Assembly: GCA_032718475.1 (NCBI GenBank)
Contig: JAUCBJ010003041.1
Span: forward strand, 1 to 35,088
Origin: Nemertoderma westbladi
Taxonomy: Eukaryota > Xenacoelomorpha > Nemertodermatida > Nemertodermatidae
DNA length: 35,088 nt
Direction of reading: 5' to 3'
The position numbers and the translations under genes are program-made. Positions 9,695 to 19,110 of the stretch are shown piece after piece (position 1 is the first letter of the stretch; every line of letters begins with the position of its first letter). The notes beneath the pieces were generated by a model. That model did not search any database. It saw nothing but the letters and a program-made list of their open reading frames with translations, and had not been told where the DNA came from.

Positions 9695-10090
9695 GTATGT
9701 TTTTTTATGGGGGAAACCCCATCATCATAATACTAAGGTTAATTTGTCAGCATATGTTATCTTTGTTTCAAGTTACAGTATGGTGTAAATTTATATTAAT
9801 AAATAATAATAATAATATTACATTAGTTATTATTTATAAATATAATGTAGAACTTCGATCTTGACGACTTTCAAACAAGTGTTCGAGCAGTTCCTACTGA
9901 CAACTCCTCTTGTAACGAACGTAACAACTACAAAACAAATATATTGAATAACTTATTTATTATTAATAGCTTATTTAAGGGAGTAAAGTGAATCTTTGGG
10001 CCAAAACGTCCGACAAGCAAATCTTGTATTTCATTCATTGGGCCGAAACGTCCTAGGCCAAAACGTCTTAGACCGAAACGTCTGTTACCC

Positions 10091-10099
10091 GTTGTCAAT
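10091..10099. repeat. Target-site duplication GTTGTCAAT, right
   Basis: Exact partner of 8666-8674, directly after the right terminus CGTCTGTTACCC of the Mutator-like element and directly before the ATG at 10100. Confidence 0.9.
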
Positions 10100-10696
10100 A
10101 TGCCCATAATACAAGGAAATAATAACATTTTAATGCCAGTTTTACATATCGTGCCACCTCCTGAACTGCATCTTCTTATTGGCTCCGTTAACACTATATA
10201 TTGTGCACTACAAAATAAATGGCCAGAATGTGACCAGTGGCTCAAAGAGTGCCACGTTGAGCGTGAAGCTTTCCATGGTGGTAGCTTTTCTGGAAACAGC
10301 TCTCGTCATCTTTTAAAAAATTTGGACAAACTGGAGTCATTAGCCCCGAAAGACACGATCAATTTTGTAGACACTTTGAGGAGTTTTAATAACGTTGTCA
10401 CTAGTTGCTATGGAAACCATATAGATCCAAAATACAAGACTTACATTGCTGACTTCAAATGTCGTTACATGCAGTTGGGTATTTCAGTTACTCCGAAAAT
10501 ACATGCTGTATTTTATCATATTGAGGAGTTTTGTTCGCTGAAGAACAAGGGACTTGGTTGCTGGAGCGAGCAAGCAAATGAGTCAGTACACCACGATTTT
10601 TCACTTGTATGGGAAAACTTCAAAGTAAAATCTTTAGACCATCCTGATTATGGGAAACGATTAGCCTTCGCTGTCCAAACTTATAATTCTCGACAT

Positions 10697-11076
10697 TTAT
10701 AGGATGTGTAAAGCATCTACGGGTAGTCCTTGCTTTTGTAATACATTTTATAGTATCTGCTGTTTTCCATAATCGCCATTAATATAATATCGCCATTGTT
10801 GTATAATTGATTATAATTTCGCTATTTTAATAGGGGTCGGCTGTAGAGGGGATAACAAAGTGATGTGTTCCAGATTCAACCAGGTCACAGCCCCTTTGGA
10901 AGCCTGGCCCCTCCTGGTCATTCTGGTATATAATTTAACATATTTTATCAAAGCAAAAAAAATCGCCAGCTGTTTGAAGTGAACATTGGCAACTTTCTAA
11001 AATCATCGGAAATTGCGTCAGTGAACCATAACCAAACCATGTATATTGAATTCAAGTGAGGACAGACCTGGGTGAA
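10697..11076. repeat. Direct repeat, right copy (380 bp)
   Basis: Partner of 8260-8646. It begins at the TTATAGG that ends the upstream reading frame and stops about 10 bp into what would be the coding sequence after the left copy (ACCTGGGTGAA), then diverges. The arrangement is repeat, gene fragment, repeat, as left by a tandem duplication whose second unit broke off just inside the gene. Confidence 0.95.
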
Positions 11077-11450
11077 TCCTAAATAACATTCTAATTTTGA
11101 CTTCAGTACTTCCAATATCAACCATATAATAACTACGTTCATTACCAATTTTAGGTACTACTTTATTTCTCTAGGTTATATTTTTATATTTCATTCAAGC
11201 TTTACATGCAAAGTGGATTTGCGCTGCGCTTAGGCCAGACCATTTCATAATCCACATTCAAAGTACCATAACTTTTGATCCTGTGGATGAAAATAGCTCA
11301 ATCAATTTGTTCTATAAACTAAGGGGTTGGCTGTAGAGGGAGCATAAAAGTTATCATTACCAATTTTCAGTGAAATGGAATTAAACATAGAAATCAAATT
11401 ATCAAACTATATTACATACCATCTACTACCAGTATATAATATAAACTCAT
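11077..11450. other. Spacer with no supported gene
   Basis: This AT-rich sequence lies between the right direct repeat and the minus-strand two-exon gene. It should hold that gene's 3' flank. AGGGGTTGGCTGTAGAGGG near 11323 closely resembles AGGGGTCGGCTGTAGAGGGG inside the 380-bp repeats, hinting that a more diverged third copy begins here. Confidence 0.5.
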
Positions 11451-14166
11451 CTAATCTACAACTGGTATTGGTTGGACGTAATAAAGTTTATACAATGCAT
11501 CTATAGCTGGCCAGTTATGAACTATGAATGTCATTGTTCGTACCCCTTGTATTTCCCACATTCCTATGACATTACATGGTAAAATCTGAATTTGTTTCAC
11601 TGTTTGAACATCTGGAGTCCGAGGGTGGCGCCACTTAGCATCACTTGCTGCATCTACTCTGACTAGGTGCTCAACATGTATCATCTTCATTTTTTGACTG
11701 AACGAGACGAGACCAATGTGCCATTTTCTTCCATTTTGATCATCCCATATCACTGCTTTCATATCATTAATCTGTATATCATCATCATTGCTATTGTCAG
11801 AAATTGCAATATCTGATTGTGTAATGACTTTGTCAACTGCATTATCAGATATTCCACCATAATTGTAAAGTTTATTCAAATCTTCTTCATACATGATTCC
11901 ATGGGCACTTTTATTTTCAATCTCTTGATTGCCAGCAAGAATAATTGCCAGATTGGCTTTTAATTGAGTCAGAGTCTGTTGGTTAAGTTTATATAATTGC
12001 GGATGGACCGAGTAATCTTTGGGTGAAGTATGTCGTCTGTATGATATTTCTGTTCGCATCACTTTTTTCAAATATAGTTCATCATATCCACCATTGACCA
12101 AATATTCCAGTTCCTCAATGTCACAAAATGGTCCATTCCACACTTTGCATTTTCTGAGCATGTTTGAAGCATACTCCTGAACGTTTTTCTCCTTTGCAGT
12201 TACCTCCAAGAGTCGGTTGATACGATGAGCATCCTGCTTCTTAATCCAGGCCTTTTCAAGTTCACCTAGCACCTAAAATTAAAGAAATGGGCATTATTGG
12301 ATTTTTTATTTATAATAAATACTATGCAAGATCTTGGGGGTTTATACTTATTATCCAGTAATCTAAAAACAGTAACACAAACAGTTAATAACTTCTAACC
12401 TTTGCTATACAGGCTGTAGCAGCATCGATCTTTTGGTGGCCATCTGAACTCGACTTAAACAGTGTCATCTCATCTCGAATACCTTTTGCACGAAAGATAC
12501 GGTTGCTACATGCTGCTGACCGCTTGCAAAGCCTGTCAAAGTGTGCTAAATCTCTTTCGGCATCTATATTATTCACAGAGAGTTTATCAACTATGTCTGC
12601 CTCAAGCTCACTCACAACTGTTGCTCTTGCAGCATCATTGCCATCTGCAAATCCATATTCACGACCACGTTGCATTTTCAAGTCTCTTGCTGCACGTTTA
12701 CAAAACTTATCGATAAACAACTTTACAAGTCCATTTGGTTCTTCCAGCTGAAAAGAGTAATCCACTAAAAAGGCATTTAGCGTCTTCATTTCACCATTGT
12801 TGAGGTCTTCATGTAACTGTGGAAGTATTTTAACCAAATCTGACTGCTTTGATTTTTCTACCATATTTAAGAACGGCATTGTTACTTTGTATGTGAACCA
12901 TGCTAGACTCTTCAACCCAATTTCAATAAGTGGATAGTCCAAGTACAACCTACATGCCTGAATGAGAACATTTGAATGAGTAGTAGAACTTAGAAGCTTA
13001 TCAATGTCACTCAGGTGATACACAATTGCAGCCGCAGTGTAACCAAGTTTAGCAAATCTTCTTTCAGTGTAAATTGAGAATTTTTTGCGTTTGCTGTCTC
13101 GGGCGAGCTGAACATCGAACTCTTCAAACAGGGACGACTGATGTCCATCATTTGTTACCAATTTCTGGAATGCAGTGATAGCTGCAACAGTTACACACTT
13201 GTTTGTTGGCAAGAAAGATCGTAAGAATGGTTGATGCGAAAGTATTGATTCATGCAGATTAGATTGGCGTTCAAGTTCTAACAAAACAAGCAAGTTTCCC
13301 CTGTCGAATACCTCACAAGTGTGTGAGATGCATAGTAGATGTAGAGGAACATGAGATGTCATCAACGTTCCTGCAACCATTTCAGCTACTTTTAGATTTT
13401 TTGAAACGCTATCTGTCATCAAAGCTGTTATTCTTTGCCAAAGAATTTCGGCTCTGGTTTCACCTGCAATTGCCAGGCGCTTGAGATTTTCAACCAACAG
13501 CTCTGATATTGTCTCTCTGTTTTCTCGTGCAAGAGATAGTGGACGAACACTAAAATCCTTGCCACTGCTTAGCTTCACAATAACAGCTGGCCAATCACCT
13601 TCTATCCGTCTACGCTTTGTGGTGTCAAAGTGTAATGTAATCTGTTCATCTTCGGCCTCCAGTATTGCAAGTGCGGCGTTTCGCTCTTCCTGAATAGCTA
13701 GTATATGCTTCTGTTTGTCGATTGCACGCGCACTTGGTAACACATTCTCATAGCTTTCAAATTCTATAGCAGTCCGAGGTGTAGTGTTTTTCTGAGTACT
13801 AATGCTGGCAGTTGAAGTTGGCTCAATGACTCCACCATTTTCATCATCACTGTGACATCCATCAACAACAATTGGTGGGTTCAGTTCATATCTATGACCA
13901 AAGAACTCTTGTGTGGTCGCTTGAAAGGCTTTTCTCGCTTGTTCAATTGTAATAGCTGCATTCACACAGGACCTTGCCAAAGCAGTTTTGATTTTTGGTA
14001 CAAAGTTTCTGACACCAGTTCTCAGCTTAAAATGTAAGGGATATGACAATTTCACTTGGACTCCGAAATCAACCTTTGGCCGTGTGTCCCGAGCTAAACC
14101 TGAGCGATGCAGAGATTGACCTAGACATCCAGAGGGTACATTTAGAGAAGTAGATGGCGTAGATGC
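11451..14166 (-). CDS. Uncharacterised two-exon protein with hAT-like RNase H motif pattern
   Basis: Exon 1 is open from 14166 to 12400 and exon 2 from 12272 to 11451, joined in phase 0 across a 127-bp intron. Total length is at least about 860 residues. Counting from the GTG at 14055, the first exon has LHFDTT (Asp 144), LMTDSVSKN (Asp 215) and HLLCISHTCE (239-246). Asp, then D(S/N)..N, then C..H is the order seen in hAT-type RNase H-like transposases. A long helical region follows, with YTERRFAKLGYTAAA and YKVTMPFLNMVE. I recall similar unnamed proteins recurring in cnidarian and other marine invertebrate genomes, which suggests a mobile-element protein. No ATG occurs in frame before the core, so an upstream exon or decay is likely. 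There is no stop or frameshift within either exon. Confidence 0.7.
12273..12399 (-). other. Intron (127 bp) of the two-exon protein
   Basis: Read on the minus strand, the donor is GCAAAG|GTTAGAAG and the acceptor is TTTAATTTTAG|GTGCTAGG. Removing it joins ...CIAK to VLGELEKAW in the same frame, while retention hits a stop within a few codons. Length and splice sites are ordinary for a spliceosomal intron. Confidence 0.85.
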
Positions 14167-14268
14167 TCACTGAGTAGCTTCTCTACTCCACCGTGACGTC
14201 TGTTTCGCTCCAGCGCAGTTCTCAGGCATACCTGCAGGATGTTATAACAAAAAAAACCACGGGGGTGT

Positions 14269-14283
14269 GGGTCATATTGACCC
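14269..14283. other. GGGTCATATTGACCC near-palindrome
   Basis: This 15-mer sits between GGGGGTGT and CCCCCCCTTTAA. Such (T)CAATATGACC cores flanked by G and C runs resemble termini of some DNA transposons, including piggyBac-like ends next to TTAA. A related core lies at 2643-2659 inside the poly-G/poly-C structure. No matching second terminus or TTAA duplication was found, so this is only a candidate end. Confidence 0.3.
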
Positions 14284-14454
14284 CCCCTTTAACTCATTTA
14301 GCTGTCATACAGTCGACATTCTAGACCTGACTCGAATAAATTGCATTCTTGACCTGATTTTGATCATCTTTGAAAAAATATATACAAGTTGTCCAACTGA
14401 CCAGTGGAAATGTGAAGAACATAACTCGATTGTCGAGTGTAATGTACTAGCTGA

Positions 14455-14597
14455 TCTAACTAATCTAGACTTTGCTGATGACTTAGGAGTACTCTCAGAA
14501 TCACTAGAGGGAGCCCAGTGGCTCTTCAGCTCATTTAGAACAAGCTGCTTCTAGTGTTGTTCTTTTTATTAACTCCAAAAAGACCAAAATTTCAAAT
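14455..14597 (+). pseudogene. LINE reverse transcriptase fragment
   Basis: The frame gives LDFADDLGVLSESLEGAQW, the catalytic FADD box and what follows in a LINE reverse transcriptase. One base out of frame it continues SLEQAASSVVLFINSKKTKI. Both match the minus-strand LINE at 16032-17117 nearly residue for residue, so this is a short, frameshifted fragment of the same family in the opposite orientation. Its FADD box is intact, whereas the longer copy reads FAGD. Confidence 0.85.
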
Positions 14598-14608
14598 GGT
14601 TTTATGTT

Positions 14609-15182
14609 TTAATATAGGAGGTGAAGGCGACCACGCCACGAACCAAGCCTGTTAAGCAACGTCACCTGTTCTCTAACGAAGTTGATACAGCCTTCTATCT
14701 CGTCCCCATCCATGTCCGCCAGTTTAATATCCATAGAGTCCTTGTGGATGAAGTGGCTGAGGAACTGATGGGATGAAAATGGGACGACGGGATGACCCTT
14801 ATTCTCGAACCTTCCCAAGGTAAATTCGATGCGCCACTCCACTTTCGCTGGGACATTAAGGCAGCACTTACTGTCGCCAAACCGCACGTCGGAGACACGA
14901 CCAGACCAGGACACACTCCGTCTATAACACCCACCTTGCAGATGTTTAGAGTTTCAACCGTTATGGCGAAGGCGGCTATCTTCGATTCGAATCCATCTCC
15001 ATCAACAGCATTGGGAACTCCCGTAGGTCGCCTGCCGCTGGTTGCACCGGGAGGATTATGTCCTTGGTGGTTATTACCGGAAAACGGCCAACACCTTCAA
15101 AGATGGGGTTTATAATAGAAATGTATCCGCCGATACGCATCTCTTTATAAAGAGGCAGCTCCAAGCGAATGTCAGTGGTCAT
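14609..15182 (-). pseudogene. Unknown coding remnant, about 190 codons in three frames
   Basis: A frame starting with ATG at 15182 runs to about 14976 (LELPLYKEMRIGGYISIIN, VGRFPVITTKDIILPV). A second frame (FAITVETLNICKVGVIDG) overlaps it. A third from 14914 to 14609 includes FTLGRFENKGHPVVPFSSH and DSMDIKLADMDGDEIEG and ends at LHLLY. The three follow each other with little overlap and protein-like composition, so they look like one gene broken by two frameshifts, or exons with introns I cannot place. I do not recognise the family. A decayed mobile-element or viral structural protein is possible but unproven. Confidence 0.4.
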
Positions 15183-15642
15183 TCAGATTGATATGGCGAA
15201 CAAATCCCCTCCAACAATGCATCTAAATAATAAAATAAAAACAACCATCAGTTATCGAATGGACTAAATGGACCCTATGATGGAATAGCATAGCTGGTCA
15301 CAATTACTTATTGATTGCGTTTTATTTATCATAATTAATTTGTTTAGTTTATTAGAAGAAATACATAATAATAATAATAATTAATAATACAAATATAATC
15401 ACATTAACATGGTTCCAATAGAAAGGGAGCTCTATTCCAAATTCGCAATTCTTCAATTAAAAAATCTGATCTTTTCCTAAATTTTGTAATTACTACTGTA
15501 TATAATATGTTAAATTATATTAATTAACCCAAGTACAGTATTATTTGTGGACTGACTTCCATTAGATTTTGGGTGGAATTTTCCAATAAATAGCAGTACT
15601 CTATGGTAATATAAAGTTTTTATAGTTACTACTAGTATCGGC
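15183..15642. other. AT-rich spacer with no supported gene
   Basis: Only AT-rich simple sequence, including TAATAATAATAATAATTAATAA near 15366-15387. Nothing coding was recognised before the 3' end of the minus-strand LINE. Confidence 0.5.
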
Positions 15643-16031
15643 ATGCTGCATTGCAGCTGCATTTTTAAGAATGCTGTTCCGGCTTGTCGACAAAATTGCG
15701 CTGCCACAACTCCCTATCTATCACCCATGACATTTACTAGATCATCCGCATCTTCAAGGCCAGTGTCCTTTAAGATGCGTCTCAAGAAAGTCATGGGCTG
15801 TCCACCATGCTTATTCACTCCATGAGGCTGCCAAAGTACAAGATTATGCACTGGCTGGTCCTCACGGTGAAAGCAATGTCCTGCAAAGCGGAGGCGATTT
15901 TGTTCTAGTGTCAAGCTTGGGGGAACCAATGAGACACCTCCAATGTTATATAGTGTCTGGTTGGAGATGTGTACATTGTACTTGACACAATGAATCCGGC
16001 GTAGCATTCTTGTGAATGTGCCATCCAGAGA
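15643..16031 (-). pseudogene. LINE C-terminal region after premature stop
   Basis: In the same frame as the upstream reverse transcriptase, after one TAA, this encodes SLEQNRL-like SLTLEQNRLRFAGHCFHRED, then LVLWQPHGVNKHGG and LVNVMGDR. R.RFAGH..R and LW.PHG..K.GG, with a final DR..W, are the usual C-terminal signature of this type of LINE. A GATAGATAGG sequence near 15712 looks like a 4-bp duplication; it introduces a stop and shifts the remaining residues. Confidence 0.85.
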
Positions 16032-17117
16032 TTAGGTGTCCTCAGCAGTTAGAGCCCAGCATGGACTCCCATAGAGGAGTACTGGAACTACTGCTGTTCT
16101 AAATAATCGGACCTTAAGTTTCCGATTAATTCTCGGTGACTTCCAAATCCTGGAAAGCCTATTCAAGGCTGCCCATGCCTTTCCCTTACGTATTCGAAGG
16201 TCCTCACCTGACTTCCGGATCCATGATCCCAGGTAACAGAAGTCATCCACATGCTCAAGCATACCATCCTTTGAGCTTATGCTCATCCGATCAGAGACTT
16301 GCTGAGAACTTTCAAAGTTAACTGTCAAAATTTTGGTCTTTCTGGAGTTAATAAAAAGACCAACACTAGAAGCAGCATGTTCTAATGAGCTGAGGAGCCG
16401 TTGGGCTCCCTCTAGTGATTCTGAGAGTACTCCTAAGTCACCAGCAAAGTCTAGATCAGATAGGTACTTGGCAGGATTTCCTCGACTTCTGGAGCCAGTA
16501 GGTGGAGTTATCATCACCCCATCATCATTACGATGATCTAAGGACATGCGTAGAACATAGTCAACCACAATTATGAACAAGAATGGTGTAAGTGTCTCTC
16601 CCTGGAGGACGCCCCATAACACTTCAAATGGTTCTGTGTCACCATCAACAGTAGACACAAATGTTGTCGAACCATCGTATACTGATCTGATTGCTGCAAT
16701 AATTTCATCAGGAATCCCATATAATGAAAGTATGCTGAACATACGTGAGCGGGAGACTGAATCAAAGGCCTTGAAGAAGTCAACAAAGATAACAGCCAGA
16801 TGCCTGTCTTTCTTTTTTGATAACTCTTCAATTATCCTTCTAAGTGCCAAAATGGACTCCATGGTCCCACGACCTTTATGGAAACCATTCTGATTTCCAT
16901 GGAGCAGTCTCTCAATGGGATCCCTGATGCGATTTAATATAATTCTGTTGTATAGCTTTGCAGCAATCGAGATCGATGAGATTCCACGAAAAGAACCATA
17001 GAGTGTTCGGTTGCCCTTCTTGGGAACTGGCACCAACTCATTTGTTTTCATTTCTTGTGGGACTCTTGTTGTACGGTACATGTCTACTATGATGGGATAG
17101 ATGAGCTTTAAACCGAG
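16032..17117 (-). pseudogene. LINE reverse transcriptase domain (catalytic box altered)
   Basis: This copies RNA into DNA at a nicked target in non-LTR retrotransposons. Counting from the ATG at 17081: VPVPKKGNRTLYGSFRGIS (motif 1, 17-35), LHGNQNGFHKGRGTMESI (motif 2, 60-77), VIFVDFFKAFDSV (motif A, 97-109, first catalytic Asp), GVLQGETLTPFLFIIVVDY (motif B, 157-175), and LDFAGDLGVLSE (motif C, 209-220). Motif C should read FADD, so one catalytic Asp is replaced by Gly. LFINSRKTK and the thumb region follow. The frame stays open upstream of that ATG to about 17117. A TAA ends it at LTAEDT, but the same frame continues afterwards. Inactive copy. Confidence 0.93.
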
Positions 17118-17535
17118 CTTTTATAGTTAAATATAGTAGATAGATAGATAGATAAAGTTAATTATAAAATTAATGGAGACAGGGGGGGGGGGGGGGATGG
17201 GATGGGGGAGACTTGACACAAATCCCGTCTTGGCGAATTTATATCTCGCATCAATGTTAAATTCTCAAGTTAGGGAAAGGAACAGGTTACAGTGGCTCGT
17301 TATTCTAACCATAACAAAAACTAAGGTCAATACAACAGGTTACAGTATTATTTTTGGAGTAATCAGCTATTATACATTGTTACGAATTTTCTCTTGAGAG
17401 AAATTAATTTTCCTATCTGCATTATTGATAAAACATAAAACAAACCTGACAAACAGCAGACAAGTGTAGCCAATATTGGTTTTACCAAACTTCGATTGCG
17501 ATGCATTGTTTCGCTTCCTAACACTAACTGCAGTG
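17118..17535. other. Spacer with (TAGA)n and a 15-bp poly-G
   Basis: A short (TAGA) tract lies at about 17137-17153 and fifteen G at 17182-17196. An ORF spans the G run but has no domain. No gene is supported. Confidence 0.5.
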
Positions 17536-17700
17536 CTAGTCGCCGAGGGTTTGGATATGTACTATCTGGGCATTGAGACGTACTTGGTCACAAATGTCAT
17601 CCCCATCCCGTATGACGGTTGAGAACGATACATCGTTGAAACGGTTGGACAGCAAGGCGTCCCAACTTCTCTCAATCACCCGATTCTCCCTTTATGGCAA
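17536..17700 (-). pseudogene. Short orphan coding remnant
   Basis: One minus-strand frame is open for about 53 codons between TAA and TAG, with a protein-like composition (VIERSWDALLSNRFNDVSF, GDDICDQVRLNAQIVHIQT). I do not recognise it. It may belong with the other minus-strand remnant at 18300-18712. It could be an exon or a chance ORF. Confidence 0.25.
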
Positions 17701-17804
17701 TGGAATAAGATGTAGCCATCTGCGAATAACAATGTAATTTTATATTTATTATTATTATATTTGTGTTATTGTGTACGCCACGCCACACCACGCCACGCCA
17801 CGTT

Positions 17805-18302
17805 GAGATGCAGAATATTGACAGTACATGCATTAGTGACAATATTGGTGATTGTAAAGATATTCAATTTGAGCCACCTGAAGACACTTTTAATGCTACT
17901 GGTATAAATCTGTCACCAAAATATATTTTTCACGAAATCGATTCTTGAAGTTGTAACAACAGAAGAAGTTGGATGGAGGAAAAAATTATGCAATATGTCT
18001 AAGAGTAAAATAGATATTATACTACTATGACAATTGTATCTCCATACTGATAACAAGCGTAGTAGAGAACACTGGGAGGCAGCCTGGCCTTCTGAAATTT
18101 GGGAAATTTTGAAATATAAAATTATTGATTTTAAAAGGTTTAACATTTGGGAGTGGATTCCATTAACAATCCGTGAATCATGGCTTCCAAGTAAACAGCA
18201 CATGGCTGGCTTTCTACAAAATGTTTCTTTGGAAAATCCAGTACCACATTTTGTTGATGTTAGTCAGAGATTATTGAAATATAAAGAAGAAATGGAATCA
18301 TG
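17805..18302 (+). pseudogene. Unknown plus-strand coding remnant with frameshift and stop
   Basis: One frame gives FEPPEDTFNATGINLSPKYI and stops at 17946-17948. The next frame takes over at EVVTTEEVGWRKKLC, runs through one TGA at 18028-18030, then HWEAAWPSEIWEILKYKII, FNIWEWIPLTIRESW and FVDVSQRLLKYKEEME before ending near 18302. Continuity across the breaks suggests a single decayed gene of about 165 codons. The family is not recognised. It is flanked by minus-strand remnants in a mobile-element-rich area, so a transposon origin is likely but unproven. Confidence 0.4.
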
Positions 18303-18712
18303 ATGTAAATTCTCCTGAAATTTGCCAAAAACCCCTCTAGTTCGTTATTGTTACAGATCACAAGAAGAATGTTCTCTGCGTGAATCAACTTGGCAATCCC
18401 CTCTAGCCTAGCTACTAGAGTGCTTGGTAGGTACTCGGCCCAATTGGTTATACCTTCAGACTCTATTAACTGCATCGCTAATGAATGTACGATGCTGGCA
18501 GTTTGGATTCGAATGCGTGACAAGCCTCAGTTATGTCGTATCTTGACGGGCCACATCCCAAGTCTGTAACAAATGACTGATATGTCCGCTCTGATGCTGT
18601 CCTCCGGTTCTTTATAATGGAAAATCGTGCAATCGCGATAAATCTCCTTCGCCTTTACGGCGACTGAGCGGTCTACCATGGAATCTCCGCTCCCATGATC
18701 TATTAATTAATG
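18300..18712 (-). pseudogene. Unknown minus-strand coding remnant with one in-frame stop
   Basis: A frame open from about 18712 carries DRSVAVKAKEIYRDCTIFHY and EDSIRADISVICYRLGMWP, meets a TGA at about 18529, then continues in the same frame with RIRIQTASIVHSLAMQLIES and WAEYLPSTLVARLEGIAKL to near 18300. Apart from the stop it reads as a normal globular protein. I do not recognise it. A decayed gene or an exon set from a mobile element are both possible. Confidence 0.4.
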
Positions 18713-18819
18713 GAATTTTGGGAATGTTATAAATTGTACAAAATGACAATTTATGAAATTCATTTAAAAATATGAATTTAAATTTATTCCCGTGAATTTT
18801 ATTATTTGATGTTAAAATT

Positions 18820-19110
18820 GACACAATTTGATTCCAGAACAGGTCTGGGGACATAGGATCCTTAATTCTATGAAATTTGTCTTTTAAGAGTATCGGTAAG
18901 GGCTACGATATCTTAATTGACTAGAAATTTAAAGGATCTGAATTTTACAGATTTTACTAAATATTAAATTAATATTTAAGATGGGCACCGATTTATTCCA
19001 GAGCTTGTCTGGGGACGTTAACCACTGATTCTAGAATTTGTCTTTCAAGTATATCGGTGGGTGCCACGATATCTTAATCGACTAGAATTACAGATGGTCA
19101 AAAGGTTTAA
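18820..19110. repeat. Degenerate ~164-bp tandem repeat
   Basis: A segment with ATTCCAGA.C..GTCTGGGGAC, AATTTGTCTTTYAAG.RTATCGGT and GCYACGATATCTTAATYGACTAGAA occurs twice (GTCTGGGGAC at 18843 and 19007). GGATCTGAATTTT, which follows the first copy, recurs near 19269. It lies downstream of the BEL coding region and may be part of its 3' end or a host repeat. Confidence 0.7.

Larger units (their letters stand above)
8675..10090. mobile_element. Non-autonomous Mutator-like element, copy 1 (1416 bp)
   Basis: The left end reads GGTATACAGACGTTTCGG. The right end read inward is GGGTAACAGACGTTTCGG. Inside each terminus lie multiple copies of a ~15-bp motif centred on ACGTTTCGG: six on the left (8685-8762) and about four on the right (9997-10083), in opposite orientation. 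Such clustered subterminal repeats are typical transposase-binding regions. The flanking 9-bp duplication is perfect. The interior is AT-rich and encodes no transposase, so movement would need one supplied in trans. The class call rests on the 9-bp duplication and architecture, not on a transposase. A second copy lies at 33984-34827. Confidence 0.85.
8636..10702 (+). pseudogene. Uncharacterised transposon-type protein fragment (PPELHL family), split by a Mutator-like insertion
   Basis: From 10100 a frame of 200 codons carries VPPPELHLLIGSVN, FHGGSFSGNSSRHLLKNLD, a GISVTPKIHAVFYHIEEF stretch and SEQANESVHHDFSLVWE. It ends at YNSRHL. This pattern is familiar to me from a repeated, uncharacterised invertebrate protein family that looks transposon-derived; I cannot give a superfamily or activity. 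The same frame continues upstream across the insertion. Codons at 8636-8674 (TWVKAKEYDNVVN) run into the frame at 10100 if the 1416-bp element and one copy of the 9-bp duplication are ignored. A TGA lies just upstream in frame, so an exon may begin near 8634, or only a fragment is present. The stop at 10700-10702 lies at the start of the right direct repeat, so the C-terminus is probably cut short. Confidence 0.75.
15643..17117 (-). mobile_element. 5'-truncated LINE with reverse transcriptase and C-terminal tail
   Basis: The element begins inside the reverse transcriptase near 17117, next to a (TAGA)n stretch, and runs to about 15643. The endonuclease is absent, as expected from incomplete reverse transcription. 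Two defects break the coding region: an in-frame TAA at about 16032, and a 4-bp ATAG duplication near 15712 that shifts the frame just before the C-terminal RELWQ-type motif. No poly-A tail or clean target duplication was seen. Confidence 0.9.

Noticed and set aside
8518-11148. Related minus-strand ORFs ending in the same 40 residues
   Set aside because: They come from the duplicated 380-bp sequence; no domain is visible and their starts lie in unrelated flanks.
14792-15115. Plus-strand 107-codon ORF opposite the minus-strand remnant
   Set aside because: It is Pro/Ser-rich and looks like the shadow of the minus-strand frames, which have more protein-like composition.
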